Counted from the stretch's first letter, positions 48,890 through 57,925 are shown. The stretch: 64,000 bases of DNA from Streptomyces tardus (GCF_018101125.2 NZ_JAELVF020000001.1:3868722-3932721); one strand, 5' to 3'. The notes: generated from the sequence alone by a model not told the origin. Program-made: numbers and translations.

Positions 48890-50650
48890 TTGAGCCGTGA
48901 AACTGACAGTTCGTTTCCGAAGGGAAACGAGCCGGACGAACCCAAGACCGAGACGACGCTGACGACCCGGATTCGCATCAACATCCCGGGCTCCAGGCCG
49001 ATTCCGCCGGTCGTGGTACGCAAGACGGTGGACCCCGCGGAGGCATCCGACTCCGCGGACGTGGACGAACAGGCGCAGTCCAGAACCGGGCAGCAGCCCG
49101 CCGCGCAGTCGCCGAACCCCGCGGAGGGCTCCAGAAGCGGCAGCGACTGGTTCGCTCCGCGCAAGCAGCCGATGGGCGCGCCCGTCGACGACCAGGGCCC
49201 CACCGGGACTCCTCCCGACGGCACGCCGGTCGTCCCGCTCCGTACGGACACCCCGCACGCGGGCACACCCGCCTACGGACGTGCGGGGCCCGCTGGCGAG
49301 CCCTCCGCGTTCGACGGCATGTCCGCGTTCGACGGTGGCCCGCCGCACTCCGCGGGAAGTTCGCGGCAGTCACCGCCGACCGGCCCCACCAGCGGCCCGG
49401 CCGGCGGCGACATGCCGCTGCTGCCGCCGCAGTTCCAGCAGGCGCAGGGCGCGGAGCCGCCGACTCGGCCCGGGCCCACCCCGCCGCCGGGCATCACCGA
49501 GATGATGAAGCCCCCGGTGGCCACCCACGACGACCGGACCGGTGAACAGCCGCAGGCGGGCGACCCGTTCGCGGGGTTCTCCTCCTCCGGAGCGCCCGCG
49601 GGGCCCGAGGGCCCCGAGCCGGTGGCCGGCCCGAGGACCGAGCCCTCCGAGGCCGAGGCCGAGCCGTTCGCCTTCAGCGACCCGAAGCCGGCCAAGCGCA
49701 AGGGCCGCTCCGTGCTGGTGCTGCTGGGCGTCGCCGGTGCTGCCGTCTTCGCCATCGCCTACGGAGCCGGACTGCTCCTCAACCACTCCGATGTGCCCAA
49801 CGGCACCACGGTGCTCGGCGTGGACATCGGCGGCTCCACCCGCGAGGAGGCGGTCGACAAGCTCAACTCCGCGCTGGGGGACCGCGACACTGCCGACCTC
49901 AGGATCACCGTCGAGGGCGGGGAGCAGACCCTCAAGCCGAGCGTCGCCGGACTCGGCATCGACACCGACGCCACAGTGCGGGGCGTCACCGGCCGGGACT
50001 ACAACCCGATCTCGGTCATCGGCTCGCTGCTCGGGACCAGCCAGGACGTCGAGCCGACCTACACCGTCGACGAGGACAAGCTGAACGCGGCCCTCGAAGG
50101 GCTCGGCGGTTCGGGCAAGTCCGCCGAGGGCATGGTGAGGTTCGAGAACGGCGAGGCGGTACCGGTGCCCGGCCGGGCAGCGATGGCGATCGACTCCGAG
50201 AAGTCCGCCGCCGCGCTCGAAGCCGCGTACAAGGAGCGTGCGGCGGGCGGGAAGGACGAGCCCGTCACCCTGCCCGTCAGCAAGCAGCAGCCGAAGATCA
50301 CCGAGCAGGAGATGCAGCGCGCCGTCAAGCAGTACGGCGAGCCCGCGATGTCCGGCTGGGTGTGGCTGAAGGCAGGCGGCGTCGAGGTGCCCTTCAGCGA
50401 GAAGTCCATCAGCGACTTCTTCACGCTGCGAGCCGGCGGCACGAGCCTTCAACCGCACGTGGACGCCAAGGCGTTGGCCCAGAAGTACGGCGGCGCCTTC
50501 GAGGGGATCGTGGTGGATGCCGGCACCGGACCGGTGCCGATGACCGCCGAGCACGCCAGGGCCGCCGTCACCAAGGCCCTGATGCAGAAGGCCCCGGCCG
50601 AGCCCGGCAAGCGGGTCGCCGAGGTGGAGGGCGCCCGAAGCGGGAGCTGA
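48890..50650 (+). CDS. Membrane-anchored peptidoglycan-binding-type protein
   Basis: 586 residues from TTG 48890 (LSRETDSS), with GGGAG 8 nt upstream; GTG 48860 is the other possibility. Residues 1-265 are a long cytosolic, disordered Pro/Gly/Glu-rich region that includes the conserved TTRIRINIPGSRPIPPVVV. One membrane helix lies at about 274-297 (VLVLLGVAGAAVFAIAYGAG). The outside part has two repeats of the PG_binding_4/YoaR type (GTTVLGVDIGGSTREEAVDK ... VTVEG and a second starting near 450), modules often found next to VanW or L,D-transpeptidase domains; here no catalytic domain follows. Probably a wall-associated structural protein. Confidence 0.85.
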   Translation: MSRETDSSFPKGNEPDEPKTETTLTTRIRINIPGSRPIPPVVVRKTVDPAEASDSADVDEQAQSRTGQQPAAQSPNPAEGSRSGSDWFAPRKQPMGAPVDDQGPTGTPPDGTPVVPLRTDTPHAGTPAYGRAGPAGEPSAFDGMSAFDGGPPHSAGSSRQSPPTGPTSGPAGGDMPLLPPQFQQAQGAEPPTRPGPTPPPGITEMMKPPVATHDDRTGEQPQAGDPFAGFSSSGAPAGPEGPEPVAGPRTEPSEAEAEPFAFSDPKPAKRKGRSVLVLLGVAGAAVFAIAYGAGLLLNHSDVPNGTTVLGVDIGGSTREEAVDKLNSALGDRDTADLRITVEGGEQTLKPSVAGLGIDTDATVRGVTGRDYNPISVIGSLLGTSQDVEPTYTVDEDKLNAALEGLGGSGKSAEGMVRFENGEAVPVPGRAAMAIDSEKSAAALEAAYKERAAGGKDEPVTLPVSKQQPKITEQEMQRAVKQYGEPAMSGWVWLKAGGVEVPFSEKSISDFFTLRAGGTSLQPHVDAKALAQKYGGAFEGIVVDAGTGPVPMTAEHARAAVTKALMQKAPAEPGKRVAEVEGARSGS

Positions 50651-50660
50651 CAACGGCGAG

Positions 50661-50692
50661 AGGGGCCCGGGCACTTCGGTGTCCGGGCCCCT
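50661..50692. terminator. Terminator between convergent genes
   Basis: 14-bp arms (50661-50674, 50679-50692, one G-U pair) closed by a UUCG tetraloop, 10 bp after the stop codon, followed by TCCGTCTTT. Confidence 0.85.
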
Positions 50693-50769
50693 TCCGTCTT
50701 TACGAGCGGCGGGTTCGATCGGCCCCGCCGCCTCTTGGCGGCGCGGCCCCGAGGCCCCGCCTCGGCGGC

Positions 50770-51639
50770 TCAGTTGAGCCGGGCGCGGGCGATCCGTGCT
50801 TCACGGTGCACGGCGTCCGCCGCCTGCGGCTCGGCGGCGGCGATCAGCTCCGCGTACTCCTCCAACTCCTTGGCGCCCGCGGTGAACTCGCCGCGCTCGA
50901 CGAGCACTCTCGCGCGCTCGTGGCGCAGCCGCAGCGGATGGTGGGGGAGCAGCAGTGACAGGTCCAGGGCGGTGAGCCGAACATCGGTGCGCTCGGGGCG
51001 GCGGGCCGCCCATTCGCGGATGTTGTTCAGCACCCGGAGCACTGTCTCCAGCGGTCCGGCGGCCTCCATCATGGCCCGCGACAGCGGACGACCCGTAGTG
51101 CCGCTCACCAGCAGTCGGGCCTCGGTCTCGGGCAGCAGACGTCCGCCCGCGAACGGGTCGGCGAGCACCAACTCGCCCTGTCGACCGCCGAACCCGACGA
51201 CGTAGTGCCCGGGCAGCGCCACACCGCGCACCGGCGCTCCGGCTCTGCGCGCGACCTCCAGCCAGACGACGGAGAGCAGAATCGGCAGACCGCGCCCCCG
51301 CCGCAGCACCGCGTCCAGCAGCGAGGACTCCAGGTGTGCGTAGTCCCCGGCCGCACCGCCGAACCCGCAGTCCTCGCCGAGGACTTCGGCCAGGGTGCGC
51401 GCCCACTGTTCGGGGGTGCGTCCGCGCGCGTACGGGAGCAGGCCGCTCAGCCGGTCGAGCTCCACCTGCCCCTCGTCGACGGTCCGTTCGGTCTTCGCGG
51501 GGTCCGCGGCGTCCGGGCAGGCACCGACCACCGCGCCCAACAGCAGGCAGAGCAGGGCCAGATCGGGTTTCTCGGCGCGTGCTGCTTCGGCGAACCATTC
51601 GCGGGGTTCGCCCGGCCCGTCGCCGTCCGGCTCGCTCAT
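50770..51639 (-). CDS. Transglutaminase-like protein of the SirB1 type
   Basis: 289 residues from ATG 51639 with GAGGAGAG upstream. The central part RGRGLPILLSVVWLEVARRA, GVALPGHYVVGF, LVLADPFAGGRLL matches the Transglut_core2 domain; the usual catalytic cysteine is replaced (VVW), while histidine (GHYVVG) and aspartate (ADPF) remain. The C-terminal quarter (DVRLTALDLSLLLPHHPLRL, ERGEFTAGAKELEEYAELIA) is a TPR-like helical repeat. In other bacteria the family is uncharacterised. Same strand as, and downstream of, a GNAT gene, 223 bp away. Confidence 0.85.
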   Translation of the reverse strand: MSEPDGDGPGEPREWFAEAARAEKPDLALLCLLLGAVVGACPDAADPAKTERTVDEGQVELDRLSGLLPYARGRTPEQWARTLAEVLGEDCGFGGAAGDYAHLESSLLDAVLRRGRGLPILLSVVWLEVARRAGAPVRGVALPGHYVVGFGGRQGELVLADPFAGGRLLPETEARLLVSGTTGRPLSRAMMEAAGPLETVLRVLNNIREWAARRPERTDVRLTALDLSLLLPHHPLRLRHERARVLVERGEFTAGAKELEEYAELIAAAEPQAADAVHREARIARARLN

Positions 51640-51862
51640 GCTGCTCTCCTCGACTCCCCGGCTGCTGCAATCCCTGCTGTGCGGATCCCTGCTGTGCGGG
51701 ACCCGATGTCCGTACCCCGGCGGTCCGAGTCGCCGCGGGCCCGGCCGTACGCGTACCGCAGGGTGGTGCGCGCCGCCCGTACGGACCGCCGAACTCCGCT
51801 CCCCGTACGCCCCGCTGCCGTACGCCGTCGCGTCCATCTCTCCGGTCACCGGTGCTCGCCGG

Positions 51863-52894
51863 TCACCGCGGGCCGGGACGCCAGTGGTGGTAGCTGTGGT
51901 GCCGGGCGAAGCCCAGCCGCTCGTACATCTGCCGCGCACCCTCATTGTCCGTCTCCACCTGAAGATAGGCAGCCGAGGCGCCCTCCTCCAACGCCTGCCG
52001 GGAGAGCGCCGACATGATCGTTGTGGCCAGTCCGCGGCGACGGCGAGCGGGGTCGGTCTCCACCGCGTTGAACCCGGCCCAGCGTCCGTCGACCACCATC
52101 CTGCCGATCGCCGCGGGCGCCTCGCCTCCGGCACCCGGCAGACTCGCCAGCCACACCGAGGGGCCGCCCTCCAGCACCGCGGTCATCGCCGGGCCCCGGG
52201 TGGTCACCCGCTGGTACCGGGTCAGCCAGCCCGGCGGAAGGGTGCGGCTCAGTTGCACCTCGCCCGGGTCGGCGGGGCCCTTTCCGGAGGCCGCCTCGGA
52301 CTGCTCGGCCGCGGTGTCGGCGACCCGGGCCAGACCGGCGATCCACAGCTCGGCGCTGACGTCGATGTCCCAGCCGTGTGCGGTCAGCTCGGCACCGAGC
52401 CGCTCGCCGTCACCGTCGCCCCCGGTGCTGGTCTGCACGTACGGCCGCAGCCCGCGGGCTTCGTACCAGTCCTGCACGTACGCCAGCGCCTGCGACGTCG
52501 GCACTCCCGGATCGCCCAACGGCAGAACGGAGTTGGCCCGGCGGGTGAATCCGTCGGCCGCCCTCAGCCGCCACCCGCCGAGGTCCTCCTGCTCCACCGG
52601 CGGCCAGCCGCGGGCCGCGACTCTGGCGAGCTCGGCGGTGCCCGCCGCCGGGAGCCCCCGCCGCCCGGCCGGAGTGCGCGGTACGACCTTGCCGGCGACC
52701 AGGTCGCCCTCCGCCAGCGACACCTGCCGGCCGTCCCTGCGCGTGATCCACAACACGCCGGCTGTCCACGATGTGAGCACCCCGACGGTGTCCGTGAAGG
52801 TTTCCGAAGCGGGTCCCGCGCGGGTCAAGCTCCGCACTGACACGCGTTTTCCCACGTCATCGGCTTCGATCCGCACTTCCAGTCGTCCGCTCAC
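51863..52894 (-). CDS. GNAT-family N-acetyltransferase
   Basis: 343 residues from GTG 52894, with GGAG 6 nt upstream. The C-terminal 130 residues form the GNAT domain; acetyl-CoA motif ETDPARRRRGLATTIMSALS and the last strand AAYLQVETDNEGARQMYERL, GFARHHSYHHW are clear. The first 70 residues form a small beta-rich module (VGKRVSVRSLTRAG ... VLWITRRDGRQVSLAEGDLV) that gives the protein a two-part plan common to an actinobacterial family beside fdxA. Acetylated substrate unknown. Divergent from fdxA. Confidence 0.9.
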   Translation of the reverse strand: MSGRLEVRIEADDVGKRVSVRSLTRAGPASETFTDTVGVLTSWTAGVLWITRRDGRQVSLAEGDLVAGKVVPRTPAGRRGLPAAGTAELARVAARGWPPVEQEDLGGWRLRAADGFTRRANSVLPLGDPGVPTSQALAYVQDWYEARGLRPYVQTSTGGDGDGERLGAELTAHGWDIDVSAELWIAGLARVADTAAEQSEAASGKGPADPGEVQLSRTLPPGWLTRYQRVTTRGPAMTAVLEGGPSVWLASLPGAGGEAPAAIGRMVVDGRWAGFNAVETDPARRRRGLATTIMSALSRQALEEGASAAYLQVETDNEGARQMYERLGFARHHSYHHWRPGPR

Positions 52895-53020
52895 GGTGAA
52901 CTCCGCTCTTCTCCTCGACCCTCTTGTTCGTCTCTCTACCAGGAGCGGCGATACTAGGGGTGGGCATCGACGACGCCGCGCTCCCGCGCGAGATGAGCCC
53001 TACCTAGGAGGAACGACAGC

Positions 53021-53347
53021 GTGACCTACGTCATCGCGCAGCCTTGTGTCGACCTGAAGGACAAGGCGTGCATCGAGGAGTGCCCCGTCGACTGCATCTA
53101 CGAGGGCAAGAGGTCCTTGTACATCCACCCGGACGAATGCGTCGACTGCGGGGCCTGTGAGCCGGTCTGCCCGGTTGAAGCCATCTTCTACGAGGACGAC
53201 ACCCCCGAGGAGTGGCAGGACTTCTACAAGGCGAACGTCGAGTTCTTCGACGAGCTCGGTTCCCCGGGCGGCGCCAGCAAGCTGGGGCTGATCGACCGTG
53301 ATCACCCCGTCATCGCTGCGCTTCCGCCGCAGGAGCACGACGAGTAG
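53021..53347 (+). CDS. fdxA: 7Fe ferredoxin FdxA
   Basis: 108 residues; GTG with TAGGAGGAA upstream. Cysteines at 9, 17, 21, 40, 43, 46 and 50 give one [3Fe-4S] and one [4Fe-4S] cluster (CIEECPVDC and CVDCGACEPVCP); C25 is additional. The C-terminal 55 residues are the usual acidic extension. It is an electron carrier, in Streptomyces commonly serving cytochromes P450 and other oxidoreductases. A perfect terminator separates it from dapC, although the two are adjacent in most actinobacteria. Confidence 0.96.
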   Translation: MTYVIAQPCVDLKDKACIEECPVDCIYEGKRSLYIHPDECVDCGACEPVCPVEAIFYEDDTPEEWQDFYKANVEFFDELGSPGGASKLGLIDRDHPVIAALPPQEHDE

Positions 53348-53405
53348 AAGCCCACGGCGTGGCACGGCCGTACGGCCGGCCGCGACCCGAGCGGTCCGCA
53401 AGCCG

Positions 53406-53446
53406 ACCGCGGTCCCGTACGAACGCCCCTCGTACGGGACCGCGGT
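53406..53446 (+). terminator. Terminator of fdxA
   Basis: Perfect 17-bp arms (53406-53422, 53430-53446), 7-nt loop, then GTTTCC. Confidence 0.9.
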
Positions 53447-53547
53447 GTTTCCGGTTCCGGGCCGCCGCAGCGGTCGCCAACGGTCGCCGTGCCCGCTGTG
53501 CGGAGCTGTGCCGTGAAGAGTTGAGCGTGGAGAAAGTGAGTCAGCGC

Positions 53548-54645
53548 GTGCCATCAGTCTCGTCCCGTCTGCCGGTCTTTCCCTGGGACCGCCTGGAGCC
53601 CTACAAGGCGACGGCCGCGGCGCATCCCGGCGGCATAGTGGACCTCTCGGTCGGTACGCCCGTCGATCCGGTGCCGCAGCTGGTCCAGCGGGCGATGGCC
53701 GACGCCACCGACCGGCCCGGCTACCCCACGGTGTGGGGGACGTCCGAGCTGCGCGACGCCGTCGCCGGCTGGTGCGAACGACGGCTGGGCGCCGTGGGGG
53801 TGGGCCATCGAAACGTACTGCCGGTGGTCGGTTCCAAGGAGCTGGTCGCCTGGCTGCCGGTGCAGCTCGGGCTCGGTCCGGGCGACCGGGTCGCGTACCC
53901 GCGGCTGGCATATCCGACGTACGAGGTGGGCGCGCGACTCGCGGGCGCCGAACCGGTCGTCTACGACTCGCCGACGGAGCTCGATCCGACCGGGCTGAAG
54001 CTGCTGTGGCTGAACTCCCCGTCCAATCCGACCGGCAGGGTGCTCTCGCTCCGGGAGCTGCGGGAGATCGTCGAATGGGCCCGTCAGCACGGGGTCCTGG
54101 TCTTCAGCGACGAGTGCTATCTGGAACTCGGCTGGGAGGCCGAACCGGTCTCGGTGCTCCACCCCGAGGTGTGCGGCGGCAGCTTCGAGGGCCTGGTCTC
54201 CGTGCACTCGCTCTCCAAGCGCTCCAACCTGGCCGGCTACCGCGCCGCCTTCGCCGCCGGTGACGCGGAGGTGCTCGAGGAGCTGCTCCTGGTGCGCAAG
54301 CACGGCGGAATGATGACGCCCGCGCCGGTGCAGGCCGCGATGATCGCGGCGCTCGGCGACGACGACCATGTCGCGCAGCAGCGTGCCCGGTACGCCGCCA
54401 GGCGCGAGGGGCTGCGCGGGGCGCTGTCCCGTTGCGGTCTGGCGACCGAGCACAGCGAGGCGTCGCTCTATCTGTGGGCCACCCGGGACGAGCCCTGCTG
54501 GGACACGGTGGGCGCGCTCGCTGAGCGGGGCATCCTGGTCGCACCCGGCGACTTCTACGGACCGGCGGGCGAGCGTTTCGTGCGGGTCGCCTTCACCGCG
54601 ACCGACGAGCGCGTCGCGGAGGCCGTACGACGGCTGGAGAGCTGA
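53548..54645 (+). CDS. dapC: Succinyldiaminopimelate transaminase DapC
   Basis: 365 residues from GTG 53548 (VPSVSSRLPVFPWDRLEPYK); GTG 53536 or 53527 are alternatives, as GGAG lies at 53529. A fold-type I aminotransferase: LSVGTPVDPVPQLV, VGSKELVAWLPVQLG, WLNSPSNPTGRVL, the PLP lysine K224 in SVHSLSKRSNLAGYRAAF, and FVRVAFTAT at the end. It converts N-succinyl-2-amino-6-ketopimelate to succinyl-DAP in lysine and peptidoglycan synthesis. fdxA upstream and dapE downstream (about 2 kb) support the name. Confidence 0.95.
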   Translation: MPSVSSRLPVFPWDRLEPYKATAAAHPGGIVDLSVGTPVDPVPQLVQRAMADATDRPGYPTVWGTSELRDAVAGWCERRLGAVGVGHRNVLPVVGSKELVAWLPVQLGLGPGDRVAYPRLAYPTYEVGARLAGAEPVVYDSPTELDPTGLKLLWLNSPSNPTGRVLSLRELREIVEWARQHGVLVFSDECYLELGWEAEPVSVLHPEVCGGSFEGLVSVHSLSKRSNLAGYRAAFAAGDAEVLEELLLVRKHGGMMTPAPVQAAMIAALGDDDHVAQQRARYAARREGLRGALSRCGLATEHSEASLYLWATRDEPCWDTVGALAERGILVAPGDFYGPAGERFVRVAFTATDERVAEAVRRLES

Positions 54646-54654
54646 CACGACGAC

Positions 54655-54686
54655 AGCGCGGGCCCGGAGGTCTCCGGGCCCGCGCT
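54655..54686. terminator. Terminator of dapC
   Basis: Perfect 14-bp arms (54655-54668, 54673-54686) with a 4-nt loop, 9 bp after the dapC stop codon and between convergent genes. Confidence 0.9.
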
Positions 54687-54750
54687 GGTGGTTCGGCGGC
54701 TCGCACACACCGCGTTCGGGCGGAGCCGGGCGGTGCCGGCGGACTCCGCG

Positions 54751-55170
54751 TCAGCCGAGGGGCAGGCCCTGTACCGGCAGCCCGCCGATGGAGGCGTTGC
54801 TCAGCGGGAGGCTGTCGAGCGCGGCGGCCGGGGTGCTGTCCAGGCCGCGGGTGCCGATGCCTTCGGTGACGGTGCTGACCGTGGTGTCGAGCACGTCGGT
54901 CGCCTCCACCGCGGGCGCACCGGACCTGGTGAGGCTGTCGACGGGGGCGCCGGCCTCGGCGGGCAGGGTGGTGTTGACCAGGTCGGCACCGGTCTCGCCG
55001 GCCAGATCCGTGACGCCCTGGGCCGCGCCGTCCAGGTTGCTGACGCCACCGAGGTCCGGCGTCTTCGGCAGGTCGACGGCCTGGGCGGAGCCTGCGGCGG
55101 CACCGACGACGGACGCGGCGCCCGCAGCCGTCAGCAGTGCGCTCTTGGCGATCCGGCGGGTGAAGGACAT
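54751..55170 (-). CDS. Small secreted protein of unknown function
   Basis: 139 residues; ATG with AAAGGAG upstream. Signal peptide (RRIAKSALLTAAGAASVVGA, cut near GSAQA-VD at about 31). The mature part is low in aromatic residues and rich in Ala, Gly, Leu, Thr and Asp, with repeated L-P-L/V-P-L motifs at the end (LDSLPLSNASIGGLPVQGLP). I recall relatives labelled ATP-binding protein, which the sequence does not support (no nucleotide-binding motif). It may be a surface or wall-associated protein. Convergent with dapC. Confidence 0.8.
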   Translation of the reverse strand: MSFTRRIAKSALLTAAGAASVVGAAAGSAQAVDLPKTPDLGGVSNLDGAAQGVTDLAGETGADLVNTTLPAEAGAPVDSLTRSGAPAVEATDVLDTTVSTVTEGIGTRGLDSTPAAALDSLPLSNASIGGLPVQGLPLG

Positions 55171-55736
55171 GTTGCTCCTTTGACGGAGTGGCGTTCGGGC
55201 TTCCGGGCAGCGCCCGGTCAGACGCAGTGCCTATCGCCCGCGCGGCCCCGGAAGTTGCGGCCCGACTCGGTAAAGGATTGGTAATGCGTCGCATCATATG
55301 GGCAGGAGAACGGGGCTCGAGAGGCGTACCGCGACCGGTCGACTCGCCTTCGCGACAAGGCCGGAGCCTGCGGTGACTGGGTGGGAAGCGTTCGTGCGCG
55401 ACGCCCGCCCCCGCTCCGGCGACGACCGCGGCGCCGGTGGGTGAAAGTCGGAGCGAACGGATCGGAGTTGCTCGATGGGGTGAGATATTCGGAGCGAGGT
55501 TGACGCTGGTGGTGCCGCCGCGTCGTCGCCTCTGGGCACCGCGTCGCGGTCCGGGAGACGCGCCGCGTCCCGCCCCGAACCCACAGCGGGCGAACCGCAG
55601 TCGACACACGGCCCGTGAACTCTCGCTCCGTGAACTCTCCGCACCCAGTGCTCTCCGCGCTCCCGGCCCCCGAGCCGTCGGTGCGCGACCGTGCGGCCCG
55701 TGGCCCTGCGGCCGGCGAGGGCGGTCCGGCCACGGC
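55171..55736. other. Long intergenic region
   Basis: 566 bp without a gene that I can support; frames on both strands look random. It holds the promoter of the small secreted protein (AT-rich part 55270-55310, minus strand) and a 15-bp direct repeat (CCGTGAACTCTC at 55613-55624 and 55628-55639). Confidence 0.5.
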
Positions 55737-56696
55737 CTACCGGGTCAGCGTCAGCCGTACGTCCCCGTCGGCGCGCTCATCCCGCTGCCAACCGCTTCCC
55801 GCGGTGGCGGCGTCCCAGACATAGCCGTCGTGGGCGATGCGTGCGACCCCGAGGTGGGAGGCGTTCGCCAGCGACCAGTGTGCCAACTGCCAGCCCCGAC
55901 GGGTGGTTTCGGCAGTACCGCCGGAGCCGCCCTTGGCATCGTCGCGCGGCACCTGGATGCGCAGCGTCGCTCCGCGCTCGGCGTCGCCGTTCTGGCCGCC
56001 GTTCCGACCCGCGCCGTTCTTCCCGCCGCCGCTGCCGCCGGGGGACGGGGCGATCAGGCCCTTGCCGTGCTCCCGCTCCAGCTTGGCACGGACCTTTGCC
56101 GCGTCACCGACGACCGGCTCGCCCTCGCGCTTGCCCGAGCAGTTGATCCCGGCCTCCGCCCGTCCGCTGAGCGCCGCCGTCAGCAGAGCGGCGCGCGGCT
56201 CGTGCTTGGCGTACGCCAGCGGGAACGCGCTGCGCTGCACCCGCTGGGCCGCGTCGGTGAGCTCCAGCTCGGAGTAGTCGGGGATCTCCACCAACCGTGC
56301 GTAGAAGATCTCCGCCGAGTACACCGGGTCCATGATCTGCTCGACGGTCCCCCAACCCTGCGTCGGGCGCTGCTGGAAGAGGCCGACCGAGTCCTTGTCG
56401 CCGTAGTCGATGTTGCGCAGCATCGACTCCTGCATCGCGGTCGCCAGGGCTATCGTCACCGCCCGGTCGGGCAGGCCGCGGGCGGCGGCCACCGCCTCGA
56501 TGGTCGCGGCGTTGCGGATCATCTGGGGCTCCAGCTCCCAGGGTTCCTGCTTCTCGCCGCCCTCGACGACGCAGCGGAAGGGCCCCTCCTCGCTGCTCTT
56601 CTGCAGCACCAGGAGGTACCCGCCGAGCGCGAACAGCACCACACAGGCGCCCACGATCCGCGCCCACCTGCCCAAACGTCCCCGCTGCTCGGCCAT
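55737..56696 (-). CDS. Membrane-anchored lysozyme/transglycosylase-like protein
   Basis: 319 residues. One N-terminal membrane helix (RIVGACVVLFALGGYLLVLQ, about 12-32) leads to an external domain of about 150 residues: AATIEAVAAARGLPDRAVTI, ATAMQESMLRNIDYGDKDS, VGLFQQRPTQGWGT. This AxQESxLxN / GLFQQR pattern is that of goose-lysozyme/SLT-like lytic transglycosylases, with E of QES as the probable catalytic acid. A Gly/Asn/Lys linker follows, then a C-terminal module (WQLAHWSLANASHLGVARIA) typical of a wall- or glycan-binding end. Homologs are, in my memory, often called heavy metal transporter without reason. Probably leaderless; divergent from dapE. Confidence 0.85.
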   Translation of the reverse strand: MAEQRGRLGRWARIVGACVVLFALGGYLLVLQKSSEEGPFRCVVEGGEKQEPWELEPQMIRNAATIEAVAAARGLPDRAVTIALATAMQESMLRNIDYGDKDSVGLFQQRPTQGWGTVEQIMDPVYSAEIFYARLVEIPDYSELELTDAAQRVQRSAFPLAYAKHEPRAALLTAALSGRAEAGINCSGKREGEPVVGDAAKVRAKLEREHGKGLIAPSPGGSGGGKNGAGRNGGQNGDAERGATLRIQVPRDDAKGGSGGTAETTRRGWQLAHWSLANASHLGVARIAHDGYVWDAATAGSGWQRDERADGDVRLTLTR

Positions 56697-56702
56697 CCCA
56701 CC

Positions 56703-56733
56703 AGCCTATAGGGGCACCGGTAGGGTCCTGCCC
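56703..56733. promoter_or_regulatory. Two back-to-back leaderless promoters
   Basis: On the plus strand TAGGGT (56721-56726) ends 7 nt before the dapE ATG (56734). On the minus strand TAGGCT (56708-56703) ends 6 nt before the ATG at 56696 of the transglycosylase-like gene. Neither ATG has a Shine-Dalgarno sequence. The start codons are only 37 bp apart. Confidence 0.55.
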
Positions 56734-57813
56734 ATGGCCCCGAAGACGCTTGATCTGCACCAGGACGCGGCCCTCCTCACCGCGCAGCTCGTCGATTTCC
56801 CCTCGGTCAGCGGCGAGGAGAAAGCTCTCGCCGACGCCATCGAGACCGCACTGCGGCAGCTGGACCACCTGGAAATCCTCAGGCACGGCAACAACGTCCT
56901 GGCCAGGACGCGGCTGGGTCATCCTGAGCGGGTGGTGCTGGCCGGCCACATCGACACCGTGCCGATCGCCGGCAACGTGCCCTCCCGCCTTGACGAGGAC
57001 GGCACCCTCTGGGGCTGCGGGACCTCCGACATGAAGTCCGGCGTCGCCGTACAGCTGCGGATCGCCGCCACCGTCACCGAGCCCAACCGCGACCTGACCT
57101 TCGTCTTCTACGACAACGAGGAGGTCGAGGCCCACCGCAACGGGCTCGGCCACATCGCCCGCGACCTGCCCGACTGGATGGCGGGCGACTTCGCGGTCCT
57201 GCTGGAGCCGTCCAGCGGCGAGGTGGAGGGCGGCTGCCAGGGCACGCTGCGGGTGCTTCTGCGCACCGTCGGGCAGCGGGCCCACTCCGCCCGGAGCTGG
57301 ATGGGGGAGAACGCCGTGCACGCCGCCGCGCCCATTCTCAACCGCCTCGCCGCATACGAGCCGCGCCGCGTGGTGATCGACGGACTGGAGTACCGCGAGG
57401 GCCTGAACGCGGTCCGCATCGGCGGTGGCGTCGCCGGGAACGTCATCCCCGACGAGTGCGTCGTCACGGTCAACTACCGGTACGCGCCCGACCTCGGCGA
57501 GGAGCAGGCGCTCGCCCACGTGCGGGAGGTGTTCGCGGACTGCGGTGTGAAGGAGCTGGTGGTCGACGACCACAGCGGGGCAGCGCTGCCGGGTCTCGGC
57601 CACCCCGCCGCGGCGGCGTTCATGGCGGCCGTCGGCGGTACGCCGCAGCCCAAGTTCGGCTGGACGGACGTCTCGCGCTTCAGCGCTCTCGGGGTGCCGG
57701 CGGTCAACTACGGCCCGGGCGAGCCGAGTCTGGCGCACCGCGTCGACGAGCGAGTCGACACGGCGAAGATCCTGCACTGCGAGGAGCGGCTGCGGAGCTG
57801 GCTCACCGACTGA
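56734..57813 (+). CDS. dapE: Succinyl-diaminopimelate desuccinylase DapE
   Basis: 359 residues. M20 metallopeptidase fold: H72 and D74 (AGHIDTVP), metal bridge WGCGTSDMKSG, FYDNEEVEAHRNG with the general base Glu, EPSSGEVEGGCQGTLRV, the dimerisation lid QRAHSARSWMGENAVH, and FGWTDVSRFSALGVPAVNYG with the last metal ligand H in EPSLAHRVDE. Releases succinate from succinyl-DAP, giving LL-DAP for peptidoglycan and lysine. The ATG at 56734 is preceded by a TAGGGT box at leaderless distance; an upstream open frame to 56410 runs through the divergent gene and is not real. Confidence 0.96.
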   Translation: MAPKTLDLHQDAALLTAQLVDFPSVSGEEKALADAIETALRQLDHLEILRHGNNVLARTRLGHPERVVLAGHIDTVPIAGNVPSRLDEDGTLWGCGTSDMKSGVAVQLRIAATVTEPNRDLTFVFYDNEEVEAHRNGLGHIARDLPDWMAGDFAVLLEPSSGEVEGGCQGTLRVLLRTVGQRAHSARSWMGENAVHAAAPILNRLAAYEPRRVVIDGLEYREGLNAVRIGGGVAGNVIPDECVVTVNYRYAPDLGEEQALAHVREVFADCGVKELVVDDHSGAALPGLGHPAAAAFMAAVGGTPQPKFGWTDVSRFSALGVPAVNYGPGEPSLAHRVDERVDTAKILHCEERLRSWLTD

Positions 57814-57816
57814 GGC

Positions 57817-57842
57817 GTACGGGGTGCCGGGGTGCCCCGTAC
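57817..57842. terminator. Terminator after dapE
   Basis: GTACGGGG/CCCCGTAC 8-bp arms with a 10-nt loop directly after the dapE stop codon. Confidence 0.6.
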
Positions 57843-57925
57843 AGGTTCCGTACCCGGGGAATTGTCCCTCGGGTCGGCCGGCGCTGCGTACCCTTGGCCG
57901 AAGATCGAGGCGGAGGGAGCGCGAG

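Noticed and set aside
55188..55376. 62-codon plus-strand frame upstream of the small secreted protein gene
   Set aside because: Lies over the likely promoter of the minus-strand gene and shows no protein family features.
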